Positions 53,926-62,862 of a DNA stretch of 64,000 nt are shown here, one piece after another. Numbering within the stretch: position 1 is the stretch's first letter; each line of letters opens with the position of its first letter. The position numbers and the translations under genes are program-made. Under the pieces are notes generated by a model, which made no database searches, was not told where the DNA came from, and saw only the letters and a program-made list of their open reading frames with translations. Source of the DNA: Brachymonas sp049977365 (lineage in GTDB: Bacteria > Pseudomonadota > Gammaproteobacteria > Burkholderiales > Burkholderiaceae_C); the NCBI RefSeq assembly GCF_049977365.1, contig NZ_JBNGEN010000004.1, positions 124,001-188,000 of the forward strand, written 5' to 3'.

Positions 53926-55436
53926 TTGTAACTCCTTTCAGGTTGGGGAAGTCTTGCTTCATGCAATACGAGGGCGGCGGAAACGGATAGATGATCCGCG
54001 CCTCGGCGTGCAACTATCTGGATGCCCCTAGGCAACCCCTCGGGGCCGTCCAATATAGGGGACACGGTTGCAGGGAGACCGAGAGCGTTGAATACCGCGC
54101 AATGTGCTACGTTGAATGGGTGAAAGAAGGCGCTGTTATGTCGCGGTGCCGCGCCCGGGGTCGGGGGACAGATCAGCAGCGAGTCATCGGCCAGCATCGC
54201 CTCCAGTTCGGCCGCCAATCTTTCGCCCTTCGCCTTCCAGCGACTCCAGGTGGGGGGCCCGGTAGGATCGAAGCGACCCGAAAGGGCCAGAAAGTAGCCG
54301 GCAGCGGTGTGCACCCCTCGGCCCCCGATCTGCCTGAAGGTTTCGCGAAGCAGGTCGATGCGCTTTCCCCCGCCAAGCAGATGCTCCATATCGGAATCGG
54401 CGGCGCACCTCAGGGTTCCGAGCCATATGCTGAACGCGTCTTTCAAAAGGTCGCTTCTCGCGGTCCTCAAGGTGCAGCCGAAATCCTGCAGGGCCGCGGC
54501 GGCCGTCTCCACGGCCAGGATCTGAGCCGCGTCCGTCTGCTGCGCACCAGCGATCCTGGGGTCCGAGAGCACATAGACGGTTCTGCCCCTCAACGCATCC
54601 GTGCTTGGAAGAAGGCTGGTCATCCCTTCCTTGACATCGGGCTGGATGCCGTCGGGACCGGCCATGACCGTAAGAAGCGGCCACAGATCTCTCGGATCGC
54701 GCACCATCGGTCCCGGTGCAAAGAACCGGGCCAGCGGAGCGCTGGGATTGTCGGCACCGTCATCCATCGGGAAGTGCCCGCTTAACGGAACCGTGCCGGC
54801 GCTTGGTTTATGTGCGTACAGCCCGCAATAGGCCGCCGGTATCCGGACAGAGCCTCCACCGTCCGTTCCGATCGCCGCGGTCACTGCGCCGGCGGCGACG
54901 AGCGCAGCATCCCCTCCGGAACTCCCTCCGGGGGTTCGGGCAGGGTCAAGGGGGTGCAGCGCGCGCCCGGTCAGCTTGTTCACCGTTTCTGGCCACAGTG
55001 CCCGTTCCGCCATCGAGCCGAGTCCGACGACGACGGCGCCGGCTGCCCGAATCCTCTTCACTACGGTACCGTCTTCGGCCGCTATCCGGTTCCGCGTCAG
55101 TGCCGACCCCATCATCCACGGTGCACCGGCAAGCCGGAGTCCTTCCTTGACGGTGATCGGCAGACCGAGGAGCGGCTTGGCTTCCAGAGCCCGTTCGCCG
55201 AAGGATCGAGCGACGTCATCCGCGCGGGCCGCATCCTGCCTGGCCTGGACGTCATTGAGCCAAGCCAGGGCAGACAGGCGCGGCCCGGCTTCCGCAAGGC
55301 GGGACAACGCCGATTCGGCGAGAGCTGAAGCACTGAGCTTTCCGGTTGCGACCGCCTCCGCGCAGGGGGCATGGGCCTGGCCGAGGCGCACAGCGGACCG
55401 GAACGGGATGTCGTCGCCGACCGAAACGGAGGTCAT
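53922..55436 (-). CDS. amidase-signature family hydrolase
   Basis: 504 residues with a complete Ser-cisSer-Lys triad: Lys97 (PITVKEGL), the cis-Ser in TPGGSSGGD (172/173) and nucleophile Ser196 in GTDGGGSVRIPA. No signal peptide, so cytosolic. Cleaves an amide; the natural substrate is unknown. Overlaps the halogenase-like gene upstream and azoR downstream by 4 bp each. Next to an N-acyltransferase gene it could remove or exchange an acyl group. Confidence 0.9.
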   Translation of the reverse strand: MTSVSVGDDIPFRSAVRLGQAHAPCAEAVATGKLSASALAESALSRLAEAGPRLSALAWLNDVQARQDAARADDVARSFGERALEAKPLLGLPITVKEGLRLAGAPWMMGSALTRNRIAAEDGTVVKRIRAAGAVVVGLGSMAERALWPETVNKLTGRALHPLDPARTPGGSSGGDAALVAAGAVTAAIGTDGGGSVRIPAAYCGLYAHKPSAGTVPLSGHFPMDDGADNPSAPLARFFAPGPMVRDPRDLWPLLTVMAGPDGIQPDVKEGMTSLLPSTDALRGRTVYVLSDPRIAGAQQTDAAQILAVETAAAALQDFGCTLRTARSDLLKDAFSIWLGTLRCAADSDMEHLLGGGKRIDLLRETFRQIGGRGVHTAAGYFLALSGRFDPTGPPTWSRWKAKGERLAAELEAMLADDSLLICPPTPGAAPRHNSAFFHPFNVAHCAVFNALGLPATVSPILDGPEGLPRGIQIVARRGADHLSVSAALVLHEARLPQPERSYK

Positions 55437-57226
55437 GAGGTCCTATCCTGAAGTGCGTACCAGGCTGTCAGGGGCTCCGGAATCTCGCTCTGCCGGGTCG
55501 GCATGGCGCGGGGAGTATCACTGACGGACCCCTGCCCGGGCCTGACCGACGTTTTCTCCTGCGGGAAAAGGAACGCGTAGGGAGGCTCGAACCCGCTGAT
55601 CAGGTTCGCGGCCGTGCCATGCTCCTTCTCGTAGATCAGAGGCACCGCACCTATCGCTCCGGCCTTTGCAAAGTCGACCAGAGCAAGCAGCGATTGAAGG
55701 AAAGCCAGCGGCCAGTATTTCGGGCGCGCATGCGCATTCAGCAGTCGGAGGGCTTTGAAGCGCAACATTCCATGCTTCCGGAAGTACCTGCTCACCAAGC
55801 GGGCTCGCGGAATGTCGTCGGGACGGTAGTAGCTGAAGGGGACGGTGTATTCATACAGCGCCGAGGCCCTGCGAATGATCTCCTCGGGATCCTTTGTCCG
55901 CGCCAGAGCATCCAGAAGCCTGGGGAAGGGATATACCGGCGGTTGCATTCCCCGCTCGAAGCGTGGAAGAAGCTTGGCCACCTGTCTTGCCACGCCTGCG
56001 TTCAGATAGGCACCGGACATGTAATTGGGAACGACGAGGTGGAAGTACCCCATGTTAGCCAGCAGGAGCGTCCACGCCATCTTGACGGGGTCGTCCATGA
56101 CTTCGTACCAGTTGCTCCACTGGTCCTGCAACGCAAGCTGGGCCTTCAGGTGCATTTCCAGGGCGTCGACATAGCAGGGCGTCAGCGAGTGATTCAGCTT
56201 CTTCTTGATGATCGACGCGATCTGCGGAATCTGATGGCCCAGGTAGGCGATACCTGCGCTGTTGGCCGGATCGAACGTGAAACCCGAATCGCCCAGCAGG
56301 AACCATTTCCCCGATCGGTCATAGTACTGCCGCGCTTCGTACATGTAGTTGTAGTAGCGGCTTTCGTCCACTCTGGTGCCGGACGTGATCAGCAGTTTCA
56401 GTCGGGGATGATCGCGCTCCAGAATCGCGCAGAGGCGTTCAAAGTCCATCTGCTGTTCGTTCGCTATTTCCGGCCGATAGGTGATGCCGAAGCTCACCAT
56501 GTCTTCCCCGGTCGTGCTTCGCATGGGAATGATCCATATCCAGTATCCCCGACCGTAGAAGTGATGGGTCACATAGTAGGAGTCGAAGCAGTGATGCCTG
56601 TTCTTGGCGACCTTGAGCCCGTTCAGTATGGATCTGTCGAATCCCGCCAGGCGAAACCAGTAGCTTGACCGCTGATAGGGCGCCGGCTTCTGCAGCTCCA
56701 GCTGCTTGGTCAGCACTCTTGCCCGTCCGGAGCAGTCGATCACGAAATCGGCTTCTATCGTGCGCATCTCCCCTGCCGCGTCCTACACCTCCACCACGCA
56801 GCTCGCATCGGGGTCCGCTGGAAGGTTGACCTTCTGCACGCGGCCAACCACGGTTCTCACGCGTGGAGAGATCCTGGACTCGATTTCCTCGTCGAATGTG
56901 AAGCGGTTCAGGTTGTACGAAGGCAGGCGGATCACGCCCGGCGCTTCGTGCTGTATGTATTCGGGCGTGTCGGCGCCGGGAGCTTTCGGGAGGCGGAAAT
57001 AATAGGTCAGGCCGTATTTGTGGAGGTGCTTTTCCTCGAGGTACTCGCCGAGTCCCAGCGACTTGAGGAACTGGACCGTCACCTCCACCGTGGATTCGCC
57101 GACGACGGGCAGCCCCTCCTTTGCAGGATCTACAATAGTGATTTCCGCATCGGGGAAATGGCGCGAATAGTAAAGAGCGGCAAGCTTTCCGGATAAGCCG
57201 CGGCCGATAAGCAAGATGCGAGTCAT
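55433..57226 (-). pseudogene. flavin-dependent halogenase-like oxidoreductase, interrupted by an amber codon
   Basis: If read through, 597 residues in one frame. FAD motif GRGLSG near the N-terminus, halogenase-type VGESTVE and a Lys in HLHKYGLTYYF, and the halogenase signature W-x-W-x-I-P (YWIWIIP, after the stop) are all present. A single TAG at 56783-56785, just before DAAGEMRTIEADF, splits it into 147 and 444 residues. Everything else is in frame, with no other lesion. Recent nonsense mutation, sequencing error or suppression are all possible. Could chlorinate an aromatic substrate; plain monooxygenase activity is the alternative. Overlaps both neighbours by 4 bp. Confidence 0.8.
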
Positions 57227-58809
57227 GAAACAAACTCCGGAGTTGCAGAGCTTCTGCTGCGCTGGTAGCGACGCGGGGCAATCAGATTCTCTGGATCGAT
57301 AACAGCCCGGATGCGCCCTGCAAGGTTCCAGTGAAGCTGGGCCCCGTTGGTGGCCTCGTCCATTAGCGAGCTGTGGAAACGGTAGGGGTGAAAGCCGAGC
57401 TTCCTACCCTCGCTGATGAGGGCTTTCAGGCAGGCAGTCGCATTGGCGCTGCTTTTCTCATCGGGCGGAAAGATCAGGGGAACCGTGCTGTCAAATCCTG
57501 CGACCGACAGTGTCGAAAAGGTAACCGGAGCCGAGAAGCCGAACTTCTCGCATACCCTTTTCACCATTTCGACATATTCCCGCGCGCTGGCCCCGGTCAT
57601 CGGGACGAGCGGCGCGTACCAGAGAAGCCCGCAACCGTCGCGTGCAGGATTGCGCCCCGTCGGAGGCATCGCTTCGGGGTTCCTCTGATACGCCAGTGAA
57701 AGCGCGAACTCTTTCGGTCGTCCCGACAGCATGTCGTAGGCGGAACGCACGGACGAAACCAGTGAGGCCAGAACGGGAACGAACGACAGCTTATCCATGA
57801 GATGCAGCCGCCGTTCATTGATGAAGACGACCCTCTTGGCCAGGCCGGCCAGAGTTCGGCGTATCACTTTCCGGCCGGCGCGCACGACTCTCCTCTGTCC
57901 GTACACAACCCCGGTTCCGATCCAGGCCGAGCCGTTTACGGCGCTCGCGCCCGCCATCGCCGAAACGCGATCGGCGTTCATCAGGTTGATGCCCCCGATG
58001 ACGAGACCAGAGCCTGTCAGCAGTGACCTGATCGCCTCTACGATCCGTTCCAGTTTTTCGTCCTGGTCGATCCAGAAGAGGAACATCTCGACACGTTCGG
58101 GCCTGGGCATCAGCTGAAGCGCCAGGCGGGTGACGATGGCGCCTCCATTCTGGGCAAATAGCCCGTCCAGATAAGGGCCTACCCCCCATCGGTACACCGG
58201 CGCCTTCGTCGTTGCGCCGGCACCGTCCCGCCATAGTGGCGAGTCGTAGCAGCTTCCATCCGAGAATAGTGCGCGCACACCCAGCACGGCCTGGAAGTGA
58301 TCGGCAACGGGAGTCATTCCGTAACCGCGCTCCAGGGCATTTCCCACCAGGCTGCAGGAGGGTCCCGCCCCCGTTGTAGGGACCATGAAATCCAAGCCGT
58401 TGCTCTCCAGGTAGTCTTGCAACTGGCCTTGGGTGACTCCGGGTTCCAAGACGATGGTGCCGAGCGTGTGGTCGAACTCCAGAATCCGGTTCATGGCGCC
58501 GAGATCCAAGATAACGCCGACGTTTTCGTCGGCCGGCAATGCCGAGCCGTACCCCCAGTTGTTGCCGCTGGAAACGGGATGGACGCTCAGCCCGAACCGC
58601 TTCGCGTGGGCGAGCGCACGGCGGACTTCGTCCTCTGTTGACAGCACCACCACGGTCCGCGTCTGGTGCCCGGGGACGCGATACATCGTGTCCTTCATCC
58701 TCTCGGCGGCCTGCGTTTCGGAAAGCAGCCTGCCGGAGCGCCCGCACCCTTCGATGGCCATCCGAAAGAGGTCCAAGGAGGACGGAGCCGCCCTTTCTCC
58801 GGTAGTCAT
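57223..58809 (-). CDS. VAO/PCMH-type FAD-dependent oxidoreductase
   Basis: 528 residues. An FAD_binding_4 domain (about 45-230, SSGNNWGYGSALP and PGVTQGQLQDYL) and a C-terminal cap ending PENLIAPRRY resemble 4-cresol dehydrogenase and vanillyl-alcohol oxidase. These oxidise para-substituted phenols or amino-acid-derived side chains. The ATG at 58809 overlaps the methyltransferase stop (ATGA). Suggests an aromatic (tyrosine-like) substrate, as inference. Confidence 0.85.
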   Translation of the reverse strand: MTTGERAAPSSLDLFRMAIEGCGRSGRLLSETQAAERMKDTMYRVPGHQTRTVVVLSTEDEVRRALAHAKRFGLSVHPVSSGNNWGYGSALPADENVGVILDLGAMNRILEFDHTLGTIVLEPGVTQGQLQDYLESNGLDFMVPTTGAGPSCSLVGNALERGYGMTPVADHFQAVLGVRALFSDGSCYDSPLWRDGAGATTKAPVYRWGVGPYLDGLFAQNGGAIVTRLALQLMPRPERVEMFLFWIDQDEKLERIVEAIRSLLTGSGLVIGGINLMNADRVSAMAGASAVNGSAWIGTGVVYGQRRVVRAGRKVIRRTLAGLAKRVVFINERRLHLMDKLSFVPVLASLVSSVRSAYDMLSGRPKEFALSLAYQRNPEAMPPTGRNPARDGCGLLWYAPLVPMTGASAREYVEMVKRVCEKFGFSAPVTFSTLSVAGFDSTVPLIFPPDEKSSANATACLKALISEGRKLGFHPYRFHSSLMDEATNGAQLHWNLAGRIRAVIDPENLIAPRRYQRSRSSATPEFVS

Positions 58810-59678
58810 GTCGGAAAACCCATGCCGCCGGCCTGGAGGAACCGCCGCATCTGCTGAAGTTCGATCTGTCTGGATGCAGACAGGTTCTTTACGGCGTCCC
58901 GGTATCTGGCCAGAAGGGAGGGTTCGATGCCCCGCGCGGGAAGCGCAGTACTGGCAATCATTACCAGTGGGGCGATGATCGTCCTGTGCAGGGACACTCC
59001 ATGGAGGCCCGTGCGGGCGATTTCGCTGGAAAAGTCTTCCGGCGTATAGGCCGCCAGGAGGCTCGCACGGTAGTCCTGGGTGACCGAAGCCGCTTCGGTC
59101 TTGCCGACCTTCGCCACGAAGATTTCGATGGCCTGGAGCGAGCGAAGGCGGCCGAAGTCCATCAGGTACAACGTTCCTCCCGGCTTGAGCACCCGCTTTA
59201 TGGCGGAGAAGCATCGGGCAAGCGATTCGCGATCCGGCAGATGATGGATCGCCATCGATGAAATCACCGCATCCGCACTATGGTCGTCGATCCTCGAGAG
59301 CGTGGAAAAATCGCCTTCGGAATAGCTCACGTTCGACAGACTGCGATGGACCGCCTGCTCCCTCGCCTTGCTCAGCATGTTCGGGGCAAGATCCACGCCC
59401 GTGAACTTCATGCGAGGATTCCACTGCGCGATCAGATTCAGTAGTCGGCCCGATCCGCAGCCCAGATCGATCACGGAATCCTCGAGCTTGAGCCTTGCCG
59501 ATACCTGGAGCGCGTTGTAGAGGTACAGACCGAACAGCGCGCCGCCTTCTTCGCCGCTGCTCGAGTAATCCTCGACCGTCGCGGCGGCATCCATTACCAG
59601 ATCGGTCTCCGGCGTGCGCGGCAACTGGTCGGCAGTGAAAACCTCGTGGAAGATGGCGCGGGGAATGTCGAAACTCAT
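58806..59678 (-). CDS. class I SAM-dependent methyltransferase
   Basis: 290 residues; SAM motif I DLGCGSG at 71-77, then FTGVDLAPNML and MAIHHLPDRESL, typical of small-molecule methyltransferases. Likely O-, N- or C-methylates a cluster intermediate. Overlaps the acyltransferase gene upstream and the oxidase gene downstream by 4 bp each. Confidence 0.9.
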   Translation of the reverse strand: MSFDIPRAIFHEVFTADQLPRTPETDLVMDAAATVEDYSSSGEEGGALFGLYLYNALQVSARLKLEDSVIDLGCGSGRLLNLIAQWNPRMKFTGVDLAPNMLSKAREQAVHRSLSNVSYSEGDFSTLSRIDDHSADAVISSMAIHHLPDRESLARCFSAIKRVLKPGGTLYLMDFGRLRSLQAIEIFVAKVGKTEAASVTQDYRASLLAAYTPEDFSSEIARTGLHGVSLHRTIIAPLVMIASTALPARGIEPSLLARYRDAVKNLSASRQIELQQMRRFLQAGGMGFPT

Positions 59679-60586
59679 GCTGCACCATCCATCGAGAAAG
59701 AGATCTTCGGAAAGTGGCGGCGGAGCGCCGTCGCCTCGTTCTCGGCGAATTCTTTTCCGGATAGCGAGAAACGATCCATGAGCTGCATGACGGCACTCTC
59801 GTCGAGCGGGCTCTTCTTCGATCGGTGCGCATGGAATTCGGGGTGGGAGGAGAAATCGAAACGGTCGCTGGGTGCGCAGAAGAACCGGTAGAAGTCGAGT
59901 TTCCCGTTACGGTCCACGATCCGGTTGTGATAGATATTGTGGAACCGCCTCTGCGCACCGGGTATGTCGAGCCTCATTGGAAGGGAGGCCGCGCCTCCCA
60001 AGCCCCGATAGCTTTGAACCGCGCCCAGCGTTTCGAACAGCAGGATGTTCCGGTAGAAGTGCCGCGCGGACGGATGGACCGCGATGAGCATGTCGTCAAC
60101 ATGCCGCCAGTGGCGGGCCCAGCGGTATATCATGTTGTAAAGCATGATGGAAAGCCCCGAGCGCCGGTGGTCTGCGCTTATCGCGAGCGCTCCCACCTCG
60201 GCGATGTGCCGATAGAGGCCTCGGACTCGCGATACCTCGCTCGGATGCACTTTCTCCATCGGCAACCCCAGATCGGAGTCTTCGATCAGCGAAAGGGTGC
60301 CGATGATGTGCCTGCCTTTACGGGCGACAAACGTGGTGGTGGTCGGCAGGAGGCTGATGACCTGCAGGCGCATCTGGCTCTCGCGGGCAATGCCTCGTCT
60401 TACATAACATTCTTCCAGCAGGGCGAATGCGCCCGCCATCTCCTCCTCGGAAGACGCGATCTTGAATTCCACTCCCGGAAAACTCAGGTCGCTTGCCGCA
60501 AGACGCTTTACGGCCGCCGCACGTACCACGGATGCTGGCACGAAGTTCAGGTGCACGTTCTTGAAGCGTTCAATTCGATCTTTCAT
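59675..60586 (-). CDS. FeeM-like N-acyl amino acid synthase (GNAT/LuxI-like fold)
   Basis: 303 residues. The middle shows the N-acyl amino acid synthase pattern: FKIASSEEEMAGAFALLEECYVRRG, TTTTFVARKGRHIIGTLSLIED, LGLPMEKVHPSEV, EVGALAISADHRRSG and a later VHPSARHFYRNILLFETLG. FeeM and exosortase-associated acyltransferases use acyl-ACP to acylate an amino acid. No acyl carrier protein is encoded nearby, so a housekeeping ACP would be used. AAAGGAAC ribosome-binding site; 13 bp after the AlkC-like gene. Confidence 0.78.
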   Translation of the reverse strand: MKDRIERFKNVHLNFVPASVVRAAAVKRLAASDLSFPGVEFKIASSEEEMAGAFALLEECYVRRGIARESQMRLQVISLLPTTTTFVARKGRHIIGTLSLIEDSDLGLPMEKVHPSEVSRVRGLYRHIAEVGALAISADHRRSGLSIMLYNMIYRWARHWRHVDDMLIAVHPSARHFYRNILLFETLGAVQSYRGLGGAASLPMRLDIPGAQRRFHNIYHNRIVDRNGKLDFYRFFCAPSDRFDFSSHPEFHAHRSKKSPLDESAVMQLMDRFSLSGKEFAENEATALRRHFPKISFSMDGAA

Positions 60587-60599
60587 GGCGTGTGTTCCT

Positions 60600-61370
60600 T
60601 TACTTAAGTGATCGCAGGGCTCTGTCCACGATGCGTTTGGTATGCGGGCTTCCCTCTTCCTCGGTCAGCCAGCGACGACAAACCGTCCGGACCCATTCCG
60701 GTTGGTCTTTGCCTGCATCGTTCAGCCAGTTGCCCACCGAAAGCTGCACATAGTTCGCTGGATCGGCGCGCAAGCGATCCAGTACGGGAAGCCCCATTTC
60801 CGGGTGTTTTTTTAATAGGTCGATATGTGAAGCCCAGACTCCGCGCGGACGGATGGATTCGGAAGAAAATCGCCGCACCCTCTCGGAAGGGGAGCCTGCC
60901 CAGGAAGCGAGATGCACTATATAGGTTTCGAGGTCGGCTACCATGTGCGGCCGAACCGCCATCCAGGCCCATTCGCGGACTCCGAAGTGGTGGTCATCGG
61001 CAAGGGGATGAATCGCATCCAGGAGACCTGCTGGTTCTGCTTTCTCCCTCGCGCCGATCACAAAGCACGCCCATCCGCGTACGGTGTCCGACGGGTGACC
61101 CGTCAGCTTGGGAAGGACGGCCGTTCCGAGGCGGTCAAGGATGAGGCCGCCTGCGAGCCGCATCCGCTTGAGAATGCCTTCCCTGCCCTCCTTTTCCATC
61201 GCGGCGATGGCATCTTTGCCGATTTCGGGAAGTACTACTTTCATCAGCGCCGCGAAATCGACAACAAGGCACTCCTTCAATGTTGAAGCTTCGGCGATCC
61301 CGCTATTGAGATCGTCGATCCGGCGCTCTTGAAGGCCCGTAGGATCCTTGCGAGTACTCGCTCTACCCAT
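60600..61370 (-). CDS. AlkC-like HEAT/ALK-repeat DNA alkylation repair protein
   Basis: 256 residues of helical repeats. The C-terminal half carries the AlkC/AlkD-type pattern: VREWAWMAVRP (131-141), FSSESIRPRGVWA (168-180), then YVQLSVGNWLNDAGKD (207-222). This superfamily includes 3-methyladenine DNA glycosylases and the self-resistance glycosylases found in gene clusters for DNA-alkylating natural products. The ATG at 61370 has AAGGAG upstream. First gene of the operon. Glycosylase activity is inferred; non-catalytic members also exist. Confidence 0.8.
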   Translation of the reverse strand: MGRASTRKDPTGLQERRIDDLNSGIAEASTLKECLVVDFAALMKVVLPEIGKDAIAAMEKEGREGILKRMRLAGGLILDRLGTAVLPKLTGHPSDTVRGWACFVIGAREKAEPAGLLDAIHPLADDHHFGVREWAWMAVRPHMVADLETYIVHLASWAGSPSERVRRFSSESIRPRGVWASHIDLLKKHPEMGLPVLDRLRADPANYVQLSVGNWLNDAGKDQPEWVRTVCRRWLTEEEGSPHTKRIVDRALRSLK

Positions 61371-61776
61371 CGGATTGCACTCCTTTTCAGCTATCAGTGC
61401 TCAGAAAGAGTATTCCTTCGATCTATGAAATTCTTTCTGCTCGGCGCTGCCGCACGGTACGTGACTGCAGACACCATCATTGCAAGGTGCCATATAGTAT
61501 GGCAACTAACTATTTTGCAAATTCTAGCATCGGATCTAAACTATGCAACGATCAGGTGACAAGAATTTGCGCGTTAACACGCTTGTCCGCTAGCGCAGCA
61601 GCACTGTAGATACGTAGCGCCTCTTCCAGGAAGCCGCAGGGCGTGAGAGGACCTTCCCCTTCAGCTAGCAAGACCGCGACTCCTCGGAGGCTGCGCCAGC
61701 GCGATGGAAGACACAGTTTCCGGCGCTGCCTAAACTATTAACGAGGGGTACGCCCGTTCCACGGGATGAGCCTAGC
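61371..61776. other. upstream region of the cluster operon
   Basis: 406 bp between the AlkC-like gene and IS copy 2. It holds the candidate promoter and palindrome at 61488-61520. On the minus strand 61552-61734 is an open frame of about 60 codons without a start, ending RIYSAAALADKRVNAQILVT; it could be a gene remnant cut by the IS but I do not recognise it. Confidence 0.5.
61488..61520 (-). promoter_or_regulatory. operon promoter with overlapping 17-bp palindrome
   Basis: Minus-strand TTGCAA (61515-61520), 18-bp spacer, TATATG (61491-61496). The perfect palindrome TGCCATA-TAG-TATGGCA (61488-61504) covers the -10. Size and symmetry suit a MarR dimer, and the cluster ends with a MarR gene. 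About 120 nt of leader follow to the first ATG. Confidence 0.6.
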
Positions 61777-62758
61777 TGTCAAGTCTCGCCTGTTTGTGAA
61801 TGCGCTTCTTGAACAGCTCAGGTCTCTTCACCTGCCATTCTTTGAGTGCCTGAACAGGCGATACATGGTTGAGCGCGCGTTGGGGAATATGGTGGTTGTA
61901 GACCTTCATATAGCTCATCAACGTCGCCTCCAGCTGGGCCGCTGATGAAAAGCGCGTCTGGTGCAGCACCTGGCTGATTCGGCCATTGAAGCGCTCGACC
62001 ATGCCGTTGGTTTGTGGGTGTTTGGGCGAGCACAAGCGGTGCTCAATGCCCAAGGCGGTGCAGTCCACATCGAACTTGTGGCGCCCGCTGGGTTCACGTT
62101 TCTTGCTGGTAAATCGATCCGTGAACTGACTGCCGTTGTCTGTGAGCAGTTTGGTGATCTTCATCGGCGCAGCACGCTCCAAACGGTTCAGGAAGTCCAT
62201 GCTGCTTTTCTCGCTTTGATCGGCGTAGATGTGCATGAACACCCAACGTGTGGCTCGATCAATGGCCACGAACAGATAGCGTCTGTCCTGTTCATCGGGC
62301 ATCTGGGGCAGGTACTTGATGTCCACGTGCACAAAGCCTGGCTCGTAGTCCTTGAAGGTCTTGGCGGGCTGATCCTTGAGCACGCCAGCATCGGCTTGCG
62401 CTTGAGCTTGCAGTTCGCGCAGACTGGACACGCCGTGGCGACGCAAGCATCGATCCAATCCGGCACGGGAGACATCTGGGTTGATGAACTCGCGAACTAC
62501 AGCGAGCAGATCGTCCAAGGGCAAGAGCAACAGGCGACGCAGTTCCACGGCAATAGCCTCTTGCACCGGCAACAGGGTCGTGTGCAGTGTGTGAGGCCGA
62601 TGCGACAGGTCTTCGCAACTGTCCCGTCGCTTCCATTTGCGCGCCGTGGCCGCAGTGATGTTGTAGCGCTCGGCCAATTGCCCTGGCGTTGCCGATGAGG
62701 CCTTGATCTCGGCTCTGGTTCGCGGCGTCGTGCGCGCCCGCGGGTGGACTTGGCTCAT
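61772..62758 (-). CDS. IS481-family transposase (copy 2)
   Basis: 328 residues, nearly identical to copy 1 with intact DDE residues (HVDIKYL, LLTDNGSQF, VERFNGR). The last sense codon in the element is followed by TAG formed by the flanking CTAG target, so the stop codon comes from the insertion site. Confidence 0.93.
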   Translation of the reverse strand: MSQVHPRARTTPRTRAEIKASSATPGQLAERYNITAATARKWKRRDSCEDLSHRPHTLHTTLLPVQEAIAVELRRLLLLPLDDLLAVVREFINPDVSRAGLDRCLRRHGVSSLRELQAQAQADAGVLKDQPAKTFKDYEPGFVHVDIKYLPQMPDEQDRRYLFVAIDRATRWVFMHIYADQSEKSSMDFLNRLERAAPMKITKLLTDNGSQFTDRFTSKKREPSGRHKFDVDCTALGIEHRLCSPKHPQTNGMVERFNGRISQVLHQTRFSSAAQLEATLMSYMKVYNHHIPQRALNHVSPVQALKEWQVKRPELFKKRIHKQARLDS

Positions 62759-62862
62759 GTCACTTACTCCCGTTCAAAGGACTCCAGCACCCCGAGCATC
62801 ACTGCTCGGGCTTCAAAGAATGCCCAGCTTTTACGGGGAACATGATCACATGGGACTCGACA
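61777..62862 (-). mobile_element. IS481-family insertion sequence, copy 2 (1086 bp)
   Basis: Same length and ends as copy 1 and the same orientation. Flanked on both sides by CTAG (61772-61775 and 62864-62867), the target preferred by IS481, although the outer bases of the six-base sites differ (cCTAGc versus aCTAGa). Together with copy 1 it encloses the nine-gene cluster. Confidence 0.9.

Larger units (their letters stand above)
50242..62862. mobile_element. possible IS481-bounded composite element carrying the gene cluster
   Basis: Two 99%-like copies in direct orientation bracket 10.4 kb whose genes all run on one strand. This geometry allows composite transposition, or excision and amplification by recombination between the copies. 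Matching target duplications at the outer ends are not seen (ATAG left, CTAG right), so mobility as a unit is not proven. Confidence 0.5.

Noticed and set aside
55433..57226. Two separate flavoprotein genes in place of one interrupted gene
   Set aside because: Both parts are in the same frame, separated by one TAG and five codons, and together make one halogenase-like protein; the second part lacks a ribosome-binding site.
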